From Actinomadura sp. BRA 177 (GTDB lineage: Bacteria > Actinomycetota > Actinomycetes > Streptosporangiales > Streptosporangiaceae): a stretch of 56,233 bases of DNA. The notes beneath the pieces are model-generated. The model ran no database searches and was not told the origin of the DNA. It worked only from the letters and a program-made list of their open reading frames with translations. The stretch spans positions 1-56,233 of the forward strand of contig NZ_JABXFD010000328.1 of assembly GCF_013372625.1 (NCBI RefSeq), read 5' to 3'. The translations under genes and the position numbers were made by a program. Below are positions 15,983-24,624 of this stretch, in pieces; the stretch's first letter is position 1, and each line of letters begins with the position of its first letter.

Positions 15983-17230
15983 CTAGCAGCCGTTCAGGCG
16001 CGCCAGGCGTTCTTCCAGGTAGCGGTGCTCGGGGAGGCTGGTCGTCAGGCGCGCGGCCAGCCAGTACGAGGAGCGTGCCGCGCCGAGGTCGCCGGCCATC
16101 TCCAGCAGGTGCGCCCGGACCGCGTGCAGCCGGTGGTGGCGGGACAACCGGTCATCGGCGTCCAGGCGTTCGAGCATCTGGAGGCCGTCCTCCGGGCCCT
16201 GCACCATCGCGACGGCGACGGCCTTGCCGAGGGTGACGACGGGGTTGTCGTCCACGTCCTCCAGCAGCCGGTAGAGCTCCAGGATCTGCGGCCAGTCGGT
16301 GTGCTCCGCGCTCGCCGCCTCACTGTGCACGGCGGCGATGGCCGCCTGGAGCTGGTACGGTCCCAGCCGCGCGCGGGCGAGGCTCCCGCTGATCAACTCG
16401 ACGCCCTCGCGGATCGACTCCGCGTTCCACCGGCTGCGATCCTGCTCGGCCAGCGGGACCAGCCCGCCGTCCGGCCGGGTGCGCGCCGCCCGCCGTGCGT
16501 CGATCAGCAGCATCAGCGCCAGCAGGCCCGTGATCTCGCCGTCGCCCGGTAGCGCCCGGTGCAGGACGCGGGTCAGCCGGATCGCCTCGCCGGTCAAGTC
16601 CGGGCGGTGCAGGTCGGGGCCCGAGGTCGCGGTGTACCCCTCATTGAAGATCAGGTACAGCACGTGCAGCACGACCTGGAGCCGGCCCGGCAGCTCGTCC
16701 TCCGGAGGCATCTCGAACCGCGCGCCCCCGGCCTTGATACTCCGCCGCGCCCGGCTGAGCCGCTGCGCCATCGTCGTCTCCGGAACCAGGAACGCCCGCG
16801 CGATCTCCGCCGTGGTCAGGCCGCCGACCGCGCGCAGCGTGAGCGCGACCTGCGAGGACGGGCTGAGGCTGGGATGGCAGCAGAGCAGCAGCATGATCAG
16901 CGACTCGTCCGCGTCCCGTGGGCCGGTGTCGGCGGGAGGCGCGAGCAGCTCGTCCGGTGGAGTCCGCTCGGCGATCCGCTCCTCGCGTCTGCGCCCCGCG
17001 CGTTCGCTGCGGAGCCGGTCGGTCAGCTTGCGCGAAGCGACCCTGATCAGCCAGCCCGCCGGGTTGCCGGGCACCCCGTCGGCGGGCCAGTGCGTCGCGG
17101 CGGCCAGCAGGGCCTCCTGCACCGCGTCCTCGGCGGTCTCCGGGTTGCCGTGGTGCCGCACGAGCGCGGCGAGGACCTGCGGCGTCAGCCGGCGCAGCAG
17201 GTCCTCGATATCGTCGTCGCCCGCGGTCAC
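15983..17230 (-). CDS. ECF RNA polymerase sigma factor with C-terminal extension
   Basis: Protein of 415 aa. Sigma region 2 is at ~15-85 (NPETAEDAVQEALLAAATHW), region 4 at ~115-170 (GGLTTAEIARAFLVPETTMA, QRLSRARRSIK). A long C-terminal domain follows (RPDLTGEAIRLTRVLHRALP, LIDARRAAR, later TPR-like helices). This architecture, next to a YCII/DGPF gene, fits the ECF42-type group, where the extension influences activity. GTG at 17230 overlaps the YCII stop. The YCII-sigma pair is common on actinobacterial chromosomes outside biosynthetic clusters, so it may be a passenger here, or a recruited regulator of the surrounding genes. Confidence 0.9.
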   Translation of the reverse strand: MTAGDDDIEDLLRRLTPQVLAALVRHHGNPETAEDAVQEALLAAATHWPADGVPGNPAGWLIRVASRKLTDRLRSERAGRRREERIAERTPPDELLAPPADTGPRDADESLIMLLLCCHPSLSPSSQVALTLRAVGGLTTAEIARAFLVPETTMAQRLSRARRSIKAGGARFEMPPEDELPGRLQVVLHVLYLIFNEGYTATSGPDLHRPDLTGEAIRLTRVLHRALPGDGEITGLLALMLLIDARRAARTRPDGGLVPLAEQDRSRWNAESIREGVELISGSLARARLGPYQLQAAIAAVHSEAASAEHTDWPQILELYRLLEDVDDNPVVTLGKAVAVAMVQGPEDGLQMLERLDADDRLSRHHRLHAVRAHLLEMAGDLGAARSSYWLAARLTTSLPEHRYLEERLARLNGC

Positions 17231-17622
17231 ATCTCCTCGCCCGAGGTGCCCATGATCGGATGCACCTCCACCGCGGCGAACCGGGCGTCGGGTACGCTCG
17301 CCGCGATCTCCGCGGCGCGTTCCGGGGTGTCGCAGTCCACCACCATGTACCCCGCGAGCTGCTCCTTGGTCTCCAGGAAGGGCCCGTCCGTGGCGGCCGG
17401 CACCCCGTCGCGGACCGTGACGGTCTTGGTGGCGAGCGGGTCGGCGAGCGCCGCGGCGATGATCAGCTCGCCGGACTCGGTGGTCTCTCGGTGCATGGAC
17501 TCGGCCTGCCGGGTCAGCTCCTCCCGCTCGTGCTCCGGCATCGCGAGGAACCGCGGATCGCGCAGGAACAGCGGATGCTCCCAGTTCTCCGGGTTGCTGT
17601 AGATCAGCAGCAGGTACTTCAT
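17227..17622 (-). CDS. YCII-related (DGPF) protein
   Basis: Small cytosolic protein of 131 aa: MKYLLLIYSNPENW, then AATDGPFLETKEQLAGYMVV, which contains the DGPF signature, and a C-terminal VEVHPIMG. DGPF/YCII proteins are ferredoxin-like alpha-beta folds of unclear chemistry that typically sit beside ECF42-type sigma genes. ATG at 17622 has GAGGGG upstream. The end overlaps the sigma factor start by 4 nt, so both are probably co-translated. Confidence 0.88.
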   Translation of the reverse strand: MKYLLLIYSNPENWEHPLFLRDPRFLAMPEHEREELTRQAESMHRETTESGELIIAAALADPLATKTVTVRDGVPAATDGPFLETKEQLAGYMVVDCDTPERAAEIAASVPDARFAAVEVHPIMGTSGEEM

Positions 17623-17665
17623 CTCGGTCCCCTCCGGACGTGCCCGGTCGGCTCGGCAGGCCAGG

Positions 17666-18052
17666 CTACGCCGACGGTCCCGCCACGCCGATGACGTTGC
17701 CCTCCGGGTCGGTGAACCGGCCGACGGTGAAGCCGCCGGACTCCGGCGCCGGGCCCATGAGCCGCTTGCCGCCCAGGCTCTCGGCCTTCTTGAGGGCCGC
17801 TTCGACGTCCGGGACGCCGACGTAGAACAGGACCCCCGGCCGGTGGCCCTCGCCGCCGCCGACCCCGCCGTTGATACCGTCGCCGTCGCCGGTCGTGGTG
17901 CCGTCCACGAATCCGTACACGCCCGGCTGCGAGACCTCCTCACTAATCGCGTCGCCGGTCTGCATGTCCCAGCCGAAGAGCTCCCCGTAGTAGCCCTGCA
18001 GCTGTACCGGGTCGGCCCCGATGATCTCGAAGTGCACCACCGGCTGTCCCAT
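17666..18052 (-). CDS. VOC (glyoxalase/dioxygenase-like) family protein
   Basis: Protein of 128 aa with the two beta-alpha-beta-beta-beta modules of the vicinal oxygen chelate fold: MGQPVVHFEIIGADPVQLQ, YYGELFGWDM, then PGVLFYVGVPDVEAALKKAE and FTDPEGNVIGVAG. Members include glyoxalases, dioxygenases and drug-binding resistance proteins (bleomycin type). ATG at 18052 has GAGGGG 7 nt upstream. It is first in a three-gene unit with YCII and the sigma factor, 43 bp before YCII. A self-resistance role for the enediyne cannot be excluded, but the linkage points to the sigma unit. Confidence 0.82.
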   Translation of the reverse strand: MGQPVVHFEIIGADPVQLQGYYGELFGWDMQTGDAISEEVSQPGVYGFVDGTTTGDGDGINGGVGGGEGHRPGVLFYVGVPDVEAALKKAESLGGKRLMGPAPESGGFTVGRFTDPEGNVIGVAGPSA

Positions 18053-18094
18053 GATCCGTCCCCTCTCCGCGCCGGAATCCCGGCGCCCTGTGAT

Positions 18095-18110
18095 GTACCC
18101 AGGTGGGTAC
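18095..18110. promoter_or_regulatory. Perfect palindrome upstream of the VOC-YCII-sigma unit
   Basis: gtaccc-aggt-gggtac is a 6-bp perfect inverted repeat in the ~165-bp gap between the glycosyltransferase stop and the VOC start, 43 bp before the VOC ATG. It is followed by ctcaccc, giving a second overlapping near-palindrome around ggtacc. This is a plausible operator; no regulator is assigned. Confidence 0.35.
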
Positions 18111-18218
18111 CTCACCCATAGGACGGAGCAGAATCCCCTTGTCTCGACATCCGTGGCCGATCGGTTTCCGCGGGCTCCGCGGCCCGGCGTGCTCCGGTCC
18201 GGTGTGCTCCGGCGCGTG

Positions 18219-19517
18219 TCAGGCCCGGCGGCGCTCGGCGACGAGGCGCTCGAACACCGAGACCGTCTCGTTCGGGCTCGGCGTCCGGTGGTGCTCCTCG
18301 CGCAGCCGGGCGGTGTGCTCCGCCATCGACGGGTCGGTCAAGGCCCGCTCGAGGTGCTCGCGGAGCAGCCCGGGGGTCAGCTGGTCGGCGTCGGCGACAT
18401 AGGCGCCCGCCTTCTGCTCCTCAAGCCCGTTGGCGAGCGCGATCGCCGCCCACCACTTCTCGTTCCAGTAGATGTTCGGCACCACGAGCTGCGGCACACC
18501 GTGCTCCAGCGAGGCCGCCATCGTGCCGTAGCCGCCGTGGTGGATGATGGCCGAGCAGGTCGACAGCACCACGTTGAACGGCACGAAGTCCGCGACCCGC
18601 ACGTTGTCCGGGACGGAGCCGACCGACCGGAGCTGTTCGGCGTTGAACGTCGCGATGACCTCGATGTCGAGACCCGCGACCGCTTCGAACAGCGCCTCGA
18701 TCGAGGCGGTCTGGCCGAAGTTGTAGTCCCGGTGAGAGATGCCCTGCGTGATGCAGACGCGCTTCTTCGCCGGCTTCTCGTACATCCACTCCTCGATTTT
18801 GTGCGGGCCGTGGAACGCCACCGGGCGGGTTTGCACGTACCGGACGCCCTTCGGGCGGTACGTCCAGGGCGGCAGCCCGATCACCGTGTACTCGCCGAGC
18901 ATGAGCCCCTCGTCGAAGGAGAAGCCGTATCGCCGCGCGACCGGCTGCAGCCAGTCGCGCAGCGGGTCGGGCCTGCCCTCGCTCCGGTGCAGCTGTTCCT
19001 CCGGCCCGCCCCCCGTGCCGAAGCAGGCGGCCCGGATCTGCCCGAGGGTGTCGGCGCCCCACAGCATGCGGGCGTCCAGCGCGCCGGCCGCGCGGGCCGC
19101 GAAGCCGCCGGCCCACATGAACGGGTCCCTGAGCACCAGGTCGGGCCGCCAGTCCCGGGCCAGTCCGACGATGTCGTCGAAGATCGATTCGTGGTGGTAC
19201 AGGGTGCGGGTGCCGAACGCGGTCGTCTCCAACTCGGGAAAGGGATCGTCCTTCGTGTAGTCGCTCTGCTTAGGCTTCTCCAACGGCAGGCCGGCCCGGC
19301 CGGGCTCCCGGTCGGGCTCGCTCGCGGACATCATCACGTCCATGGGGATCACCTCGCCCACCGGTATCCCGGTCAGGCCGATCTGCCCAATGGCGTCCAT
19401 CAGGTCCGGCGCGGCGGCGATCCGGACGTCGTGCCCCGCGGTGCGGAACGCCGAGGCCAGCGGCGCCTGCACGTACAGATGCGACTTGAAGGGGGCAGTC
19501 ACGAACAGCACGCGCAT
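18219..19517 (-). CDS. Glycosyltransferase, GT1 family (EryCIII/DesVII-like)
   Basis: Protein of 432 aa. N-terminus MRVLFVTAPFKSHLYVQAPL and RTAGHDVRIAAAPDL is typical of antibiotic glycosyltransferases. The nucleotide-sugar site is the C-terminal CSAIIHHGGYGTMAASLEHG followed by VPQLVVPNIYWNEKW. It should transfer a TDP-deoxysugar to the enediyne aglycone. It is the only glycosyltransferase visible, so the sugar built at 26-32 kb is its probable donor. Its closest look is to the activator-dependent group, whose members need a P450-like helper protein; no such helper gene is seen. ATG at 19517 has GAGAGGGA upstream; the longer reading adds 21 residues without a ribosome site. Confidence 0.9.
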   Translation of the reverse strand: MRVLFVTAPFKSHLYVQAPLASAFRTAGHDVRIAAAPDLMDAIGQIGLTGIPVGEVIPMDVMMSASEPDREPGRAGLPLEKPKQSDYTKDDPFPELETTAFGTRTLYHHESIFDDIVGLARDWRPDLVLRDPFMWAGGFAARAAGALDARMLWGADTLGQIRAACFGTGGGPEEQLHRSEGRPDPLRDWLQPVARRYGFSFDEGLMLGEYTVIGLPPWTYRPKGVRYVQTRPVAFHGPHKIEEWMYEKPAKKRVCITQGISHRDYNFGQTASIEALFEAVAGLDIEVIATFNAEQLRSVGSVPDNVRVADFVPFNVVLSTCSAIIHHGGYGTMAASLEHGVPQLVVPNIYWNEKWWAAIALANGLEEQKAGAYVADADQLTPGLLREHLERALTDPSMAEHTARLREEHHRTPSPNETVSVFERLVAERRRA

Positions 19518-19653
19518 CGCAGTCCCTCTCGTTGGGACGCCGTCGTCGGGGACGGCGCCAGGGCGGGTCGTCCTCAGCATGGGTCGGCCCGGTACCGCGG
19601 CACATCTCCAGGATTGCGGAAGGACGTCCGCGGGGTGCGTCCAGGCAGGGCCG

Positions 19654-20805
19654 CTAGGTCCGGACGAGCCGGAAGAAGGCCCGCACGTCCGCGACGAACG
19701 TCTCGGGCTGCTCCAGTGCGGCGAAATGCCCGCCCCGGTCGAACTCGCTCCAGTGGACGATCGTCGGGACGTCGCGGTCGGCGAACCGGCGGATGGGCAG
19801 GACCAGGTCGTGAGGGAAGACGGCCACCCCCACCGGAACGGTGATCGGCCGCTCCCGGGCTGGGGGCGTGGCGAGCAGTTCCCGGGCGTACTCGTAGTAG
19901 AACTGGGCGGACGAGCCGGCGGTCCCGGTCAGCCAGTAGATCATGACGTTGGTCAGCAGGTGGTCTCGGTCCACCGCGTCCTCCGGAACGTCGCCCTCCG
20001 TCCACTCCCAGAACTTGTCCATGATCCAGGCGAGCTGCCCGACGGGCGAGTCGGTCAGCGCGTAGGCCGGAGTCTGCGGCCGCGCGGCCAGCAACCGGAA
20101 GTGGCCGGAGAGCTCGTTCTCGAAGCGCGCGTGCTGCTCCAGCCGCCGCCGCTCCGGTTCGCTCAGCCCGGCCAGCTCCGCCGGGTCGTCCGGCGGTGGG
20201 ACGAGGAGCATGCTGGAGTGAACGCCGGCGACGCGGCCGGGCGCGACGCGTCCGAGCTCCAAGGAGATCATGGAGCCGAAGTCCCCGCCCTGCGCGCCGT
20301 ACCGGTCGTAGCCGAGCCGCCGCATCAGCTCGGCCCACGCCTCGGCGATGCGCCGGACGTTCCAGCCGGCCCCGAGGCCGGTACCGGAGAACCCGAACCC
20401 GGGAAGGGACGGGGCCACCACGTGGAACGCGTCGGCGGGGTCGCCGCCGTATGCGCGCGGGTCGGTCAGCGGCCCGATGACCTCCAGGAACTCGGCGACG
20501 GAACTGGGCCAGCCGTGGGTGAGGACCAGCGGGAGCGCTCCCGGTTCGGGCGAGCGCGCGTGCAGCAGGTGCACCTGCGCGCCGTCGATCTCGGTGCGGT
20601 ACTGCTCGTACCCGTTCAGCCGCGCTTCGGCCGCACGCCAGTCGTACTTGTCGCGCCAGTAGCCGACCAGTTCCCGGAGGTAACGGGGCGGGGCGCCGCG
20701 GTCCCATTCGCCGCCGGGCGGATCGGCGGGCCAGCGGACGGCGTCGATCCGCCGCTGGAAATCGTCGAGGTCGGCCGCCGGGACGTCGATGCGGAAGGTT
20801 TCCAT
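19654..20805 (-). CDS. Epoxide hydrolase (SgcF/NcsF2-like)
   Basis: Protein of 383 aa of the microsomal epoxide hydrolase type. The EHN N-terminal domain (FRIDVPAADLDDFQRRIDAV, PRYLRELVGYWRDKYDWR) precedes an alpha/beta hydrolase core. Oxyanion-hole motif HGWPSS, nucleophile Asp175 in GAQGGDFGSMISLELG, and a C-terminal catalytic His in FDRGGHFAALEQP are visible. In nine-membered enediyne pathways (SgcF, NcsF2, KedF) this enzyme opens an epoxide on the core to a vicinal diol that is then decorated. Its presence is one reason to suspect a nine-membered core. ATG at 20805 has AAGGGG 6 nt upstream. Confidence 0.92.
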   Translation of the reverse strand: METFRIDVPAADLDDFQRRIDAVRWPADPPGGEWDRGAPPRYLRELVGYWRDKYDWRAAEARLNGYEQYRTEIDGAQVHLLHARSPEPGALPLVLTHGWPSSVAEFLEVIGPLTDPRAYGGDPADAFHVVAPSLPGFGFSGTGLGAGWNVRRIAEAWAELMRRLGYDRYGAQGGDFGSMISLELGRVAPGRVAGVHSSMLLVPPPDDPAELAGLSEPERRRLEQHARFENELSGHFRLLAARPQTPAYALTDSPVGQLAWIMDKFWEWTEGDVPEDAVDRDHLLTNVMIYWLTGTAGSSAQFYYEYARELLATPPARERPITVPVGVAVFPHDLVLPIRRFADRDVPTIVHWSEFDRGGHFAALEQPETFVADVRAFFRLVRT

Positions 20806-20963
20806 GAAAGGCCCCTTACCGTTGGTTCCGAACAGTGCCAATTTCGCGTTTCGCGCCCCGGAAGACAAGACCCTGGGCGCATATTCGGCACGGCGGAAGA
20901 AAAGGGCCGGGAAGCCGTACTCCGCCGCGCCTGGAAGCACATTTCCAGGCGCGGCGGAGAAGG

Positions 20964-22451
20964 TCACTTCTGTTTCTGCGGTTCGGCGGCGGGCTCGGCC
21001 GCGACCACCTCCCGGGTGCGGAGGATCAACGGCCGCAGCAGCGCCAGCACGACGCAGATGCCGGCGAGCGCGAAGATGACGTCGGTGGTGAAGCCCGCCT
21101 GGAAGGCATCGGTCAGCACGGCCGGAGCGGTGGAGCCGTCCGCCCGGGAGACCACCACCCCGGAGACGACCGCGGTTCCGAGCCCGCCGCCGATCTGGAA
21201 GGCCGCGTTGTTCGCGCCGGAGGCCACGCCCGCCATCTCCGGTTCGATCGACGACATCGCCGCCGAGATCGCCGCCACCGGGCCGGCGCCCAGCCCGAGG
21301 CCGAAGACGAGCAGGCCCGGGAACAGTTCGGTGAAGTAGCCGCCATCCGGCGACACCTGCGTCAGGAGGAACGCCCCAACGCCCATCAGGGCGAAGGCGA
21401 CGGCGGCGGTGCCGAAGCCGGTCTTGGTGACGCCCGCCTGCCCGCCGTAAGCCCCGACCATCGTCATCAGCGTCATCACCACCATGCCGAGGCCGAACTC
21501 CATGGGGGAGTAGTCCAGCACCTGCTGCGCGTACGCCGAGACGGTGGTGGACATGCCGAGCGCGGTCACGGCGAAGAGGAGCATCCCAAGGTTCCCGCCG
21601 ACGAACTGCCGGGAGCGGAAGATCCGCAGCGGCATCAGCGGCGCGGCGGACCGGGACTCGGCGACGATGAACAGGGCGATGAGCACGGCGGCGCCGAGCA
21701 GCATGCCGATGACTGCCCCGCCGCCCCAGCCGTGCGAGGAGGCCTGGACGACCGCGCCGATCAGCAGCATCAGCCCACCGGTGATCGTGAGCGCGCCGAC
21801 CGGGTCGTAGGCGCGCACCTGCGCCCTCTCCCGGCTCTCCCGGAGCAGGATCGGGGCGAACCCCAGCAGCCCGAGGGCCACCGGAACGTTCAGGTAGAAG
21901 ATCCATTCCCAGCCGAGGGCCTCGGTGATGGGGCCGCCGATCAGCAGCGCCGCGGTGGCTCCGATCCCGCCGACCGCCGAGAAGTAGGCCAGCGCCTTGT
22001 TGCGCTCCGCGCCGTCCGGGAACATGTTCATCAGGATCGCGAGGGACGCCGGCGCCATCACGGCCGCCGAGATGCCCTGCACCACGCGGGCGCCGATGAG
22101 CACTTCCGCCGACCAGGCGGCGCCGCACAGCGCGGAGGAGACGAGGAACAGCACCGTCCCGACCATGAACATCCGGCGTCTGCCGCGCAGGTCGCCCAGC
22201 CGCCCGCCGAACAGCAGCAGGCCGCCGAAGGCGAGCATGTAGGCGCTCAGAACCCACTGCCCCACCTCCGCCGTCACCTTCAGGTCGTGTTCGATGGACG
22301 GAAGTGCCAGGATCACGATCTGGGCGTCGAGGATCACCATGAATCCGGTGGTGCAGAGCAGGATGAGCGCCTTCCAGCGCCGCGGGTCCGGCCCTTCTCG
22401 CTCTGTTCCCGGCCCGGCCGCGGCCGGCTCGGATCGAAGACCGTCGCTCAC
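20964..22451 (-). CDS. MFS multidrug exporter, DHA2 (14-TM) family
   Basis: Protein of 495 aa. After ~30 hydrophilic residues come about 14 hydrophobic helices. The first carries LDAQIVILALPSIEHDLK, the DHA2 motif near TM1, and motif A is seen in GGRLGDLRGRRRMF. Probably proton-driven efflux of the enediyne as self-resistance, like SgcB in C-1027. GTG at 22451 has GGAGG 6 nt upstream. It is divergent from the monooxygenase at 22661, with a ~210-bp GC-rich shared promoter gap that shows no clear palindrome. Confidence 0.93.
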   Translation of the reverse strand: MSDGLRSEPAAAGPGTEREGPDPRRWKALILLCTTGFMVILDAQIVILALPSIEHDLKVTAEVGQWVLSAYMLAFGGLLLFGGRLGDLRGRRRMFMVGTVLFLVSSALCGAAWSAEVLIGARVVQGISAAVMAPASLAILMNMFPDGAERNKALAYFSAVGGIGATAALLIGGPITEALGWEWIFYLNVPVALGLLGFAPILLRESRERAQVRAYDPVGALTITGGLMLLIGAVVQASSHGWGGGAVIGMLLGAAVLIALFIVAESRSAAPLMPLRIFRSRQFVGGNLGMLLFAVTALGMSTTVSAYAQQVLDYSPMEFGLGMVVMTLMTMVGAYGGQAGVTKTGFGTAAVAFALMGVGAFLLTQVSPDGGYFTELFPGLLVFGLGLGAGPVAAISAAMSSIEPEMAGVASGANNAAFQIGGGLGTAVVSGVVVSRADGSTAPAVLTDAFQAGFTTDVIFALAGICVVLALLRPLILRTREVVAAEPAAEPQKQK

Positions 22452-22660
22452 GTCGTACCTCCACGTCGGCTGGCTGTCGTCTGGAACGACGGAGCCGAAC
22501 GCCGCATCTCGACATCCCCCGGCCGGCATTCGCGGCGCGCCCCGGCACCGGGGACGGCGAGGCCGCCGCTCCCGAAGTCGCCACTCTCGAAGATGCGCGC
22601 CCGGCCGGGGCGCGCCGACGATGGGGCGGACCGAGCCCCGCGGATCCCAGGGAGGAAACG

Positions 22661-23842
22661 GTGCTGCGAACAGAGGCTCCGACACGGGAGGACCTGGTAC
22701 GGAGGGCGTCCGAACTCGTCCCGCTGCTGCGCTCGCGGGCTCGTTGGATCGACGAGCACCGGCGGCTGCCGGAGGACGTCATCGAGGCGTTGGAAGGCTC
22801 CGGGCTGCTCCGGATGCGGGTGCCGACCCAATACGGCGGTTACGAGAGCGACGCGCGGACGCTCATCGACGTGCACGCCGAACTCGCCCGCGGCGACGGC
22901 TCGGCAGCCTTCTGCGTCTCCGTCTGGTCGCTGATCAACTGGGTCGCCGCGCGGTTCCCGGACGAGGTACTGGACGAGGTGTTCGCCACCCCGAACACCC
23001 GGGTGTGCGGCACCATCTCCGCGACGGGCACCGCCACCCCGGTCAAGGGCGGCTACGTCTTCAACGGCAGATGGCGCTTCAACAGCGGCGTCCTGCACAG
23101 CCAGTGGAAGTTCACCGCCGCGATGCTGGACGGGCCGGCCGGCGAGCAGGAGCCGTACACGGCGCTCATCCCGGTGTCCGACTTCGAGATCGTCGACGAC
23201 TGGGACGTCTCGGGCCTGCGCGGCACCGGCAGCGTGACCGCGGTGGCGAAGGACCTGTTCGTGCCCGCCGAACGGGTGATCGCGACCCGCGTCCTGTTCA
23301 GCGACGAGTGCCAGTCGAAGATCAACGCCACGAAGCCGATCTACAACGTGCCGCTGCTGGTGACGTCCACGGCGGCCACCGCCGGCCAGACGATCGGCTC
23401 CGCGAAGTACGCCATGGAGAACATCCTGGAACGGCTGCCCGACCGGAAGATCACCTACACCGACTACACCAGCCAGCGGGAGGCGCCGATCACCCATCTC
23501 CAGGTCGGCGAGGCGGCGCTGCTGACCGAGGAGGCCGAGGCGCGCGCCCACCGGTTCACCGACCTCTGCGACGCCAAGACGCGGAACGATGAGACGTGGA
23601 CGGAGGAGGAGCGGGTGCACTCCCGCGTGCAGATGGGCCGCATCGCCCAGCTGGCCAAGAAGGCGGTCGACACCCTTGCGATGGCCGGTGGCGGATCGTC
23701 GATCTACTCCGACGTGCCCATCCAGCGGATCCAGCGCGACCTGAACGCGGTGACCATTCACGCGCTGACCAACCCGTCCACCAATATCGAGCTGTACGGC
23801 CGGATGCTGTGCGGACTCAAGCCCAACACCCCGTATCTGTGA
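22661..23842 (+). CDS. Flavin-dependent monooxygenase, acyl-CoA dehydrogenase fold (HsaA-like)
   Basis: Protein of 393 aa with an acyl-CoA dehydrogenase-like fold but features of class D two-component monooxygenases: GLLRMRVPTQYGGYE, GDGSAAFCVSVWSLINWVAA, FNGRWRFNSGVLHSQWK, and the C-terminal PIQRIQRDLNAVTIHALTNP resembling HsaA/HpaB-type endings (R-D-x-N...H). It would use reduced flavin and O2 to hydroxylate an aromatic or polyene-derived substrate. Likely flavin source is the reductase at 3876. GTG at 22661 has GGAGG with a 5-nt spacer. A true acyl-CoA dehydrogenase is less likely because the usual catalytic Glu region and ETF context are absent. Confidence 0.78.
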   Translation: MLRTEAPTREDLVRRASELVPLLRSRARWIDEHRRLPEDVIEALEGSGLLRMRVPTQYGGYESDARTLIDVHAELARGDGSAAFCVSVWSLINWVAARFPDEVLDEVFATPNTRVCGTISATGTATPVKGGYVFNGRWRFNSGVLHSQWKFTAAMLDGPAGEQEPYTALIPVSDFEIVDDWDVSGLRGTGSVTAVAKDLFVPAERVIATRVLFSDECQSKINATKPIYNVPLLVTSTAATAGQTIGSAKYAMENILERLPDRKITYTDYTSQREAPITHLQVGEAALLTEEAEARAHRFTDLCDAKTRNDETWTEEERVHSRVQMGRIAQLAKKAVDTLAMAGGGSSIYSDVPIQRIQRDLNAVTIHALTNPSTNIELYGRMLCGLKPNTPYL

Positions 23843-23976
23843 AATACACGCATCTGTGAAATGCACGGTGCCTGCCGGGGCGGGCCGGCGGAAGGACGCG
23901 CCTGCCCGCCCCGGCGCGCATTGGCGGTCGTGCGAAGAGTTCGTCCGTCCGGGAATCGCGGACTAGGGTGAGGGTC

Positions 23977-24546
23977 ATGGACATTAGCGACGCATATCGG
24001 CGAGCGATGAACGCTTTCGGCGGCCATGTGCACGCTGTCGGGCCCGGCGAATGGGGCCTGCCCGTGCCGTCCTGCGAGGGATGGTCCGTACGCTCGCTGG
24101 TGCAGCACGTGGTCTTCGCCAACCGCTGGGCGGCCGAGCTGTTCGCCGGGAAGACGGTCGCGGAGGTCGGCGACCGCCTGGACGGCGATCTGCTCGGCTC
24201 CGACCCGGTGGACGCCTTCGACGGCTCCGCGGCGGCCGCGGTCCGCGCCGTGTCCGCCGACGGGGCGCTCGGCCGTGTCGTTCACGTATCGTTCGCCGAC
24301 GGCCTCACCGGCGGGGAGTACGCGCCCCAACTGTTCGCCGACGTCCTGGTCCACGGCTGGGACCTGGCGCGTGCCATCGGCGCGGACGACACGCTGGACC
24401 CGGAGCTGATGGCCCTGTGCGAGGAATGGTTCACCGGGAAGCAGGACTGGTACCGGCAGGGCGGCGCCGTCGGGCCGCGGGTCGACGTCCCCGGGGATGC
24501 GGGCCGGCAGACGCGGCTGCTGGCGCTCTGGGGCCGGGTCGGCTGA
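23977..24546 (+). CDS. DinB-like/maleylpyruvate isomerase-type (TIGR03086-like) protein
   Basis: Protein of 189 aa. The N-terminal bundle has WSVRSLVQHVVFANRWAAEL and GDLLGSDPVDAF; the second metal-ligand region is LFADVLVHGWDLARAIGAD. These are typical of the metal-binding DinB/YfiT superfamily, whose actinobacterial members include mycothiol-dependent transferases. A detoxification role toward a reactive enediyne is conceivable but is inference. ATG at 23977 is preferred (AGGGTGAGG upstream); GTG at 23968 adds three residues. It lies 134 bp after the monooxygenase in the same direction. Confidence 0.72.
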   Translation: MDISDAYRRAMNAFGGHVHAVGPGEWGLPVPSCEGWSVRSLVQHVVFANRWAAELFAGKTVAEVGDRLDGDLLGSDPVDAFDGSAAAAVRAVSADGALGRVVHVSFADGLTGGEYAPQLFADVLVHGWDLARAIGADDTLDPELMALCEEWFTGKQDWYRQGGAVGPRVDVPGDAGRQTRLLALWGRVG

Positions 24547-24553
24547 GCTGGCC

Positions 24554-24593
24554 GCGGCGGTACGGGGGCGGCGAGCCGCTCCCGTACCGCCGC
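24554..24593. terminator. Hairpin between convergent genes
   Basis: 13-bp perfect inverted repeat gcggcggtacggg / cccgtaccgccgc with a 14-nt loop, starting 7 nt after the stop of the DinB-like gene and 31 nt before the end of the convergent FAD oxidoreductase. It fits a bidirectional terminator. Confidence 0.7.
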
Positions 24594-24624
24594 CCCCGTG
24601 TGGGTCGCGGCCCGCCGCCTCCGC

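Noticed and set aside
18093..18105. 12-base string tgtacccaggtg shared with 35837-35848 upstream of fba
   Set aside because: Both copies are intergenic, but a 12-mer match is expected by chance several times in a 56-kb GC-rich window, and the surrounding bases differ.
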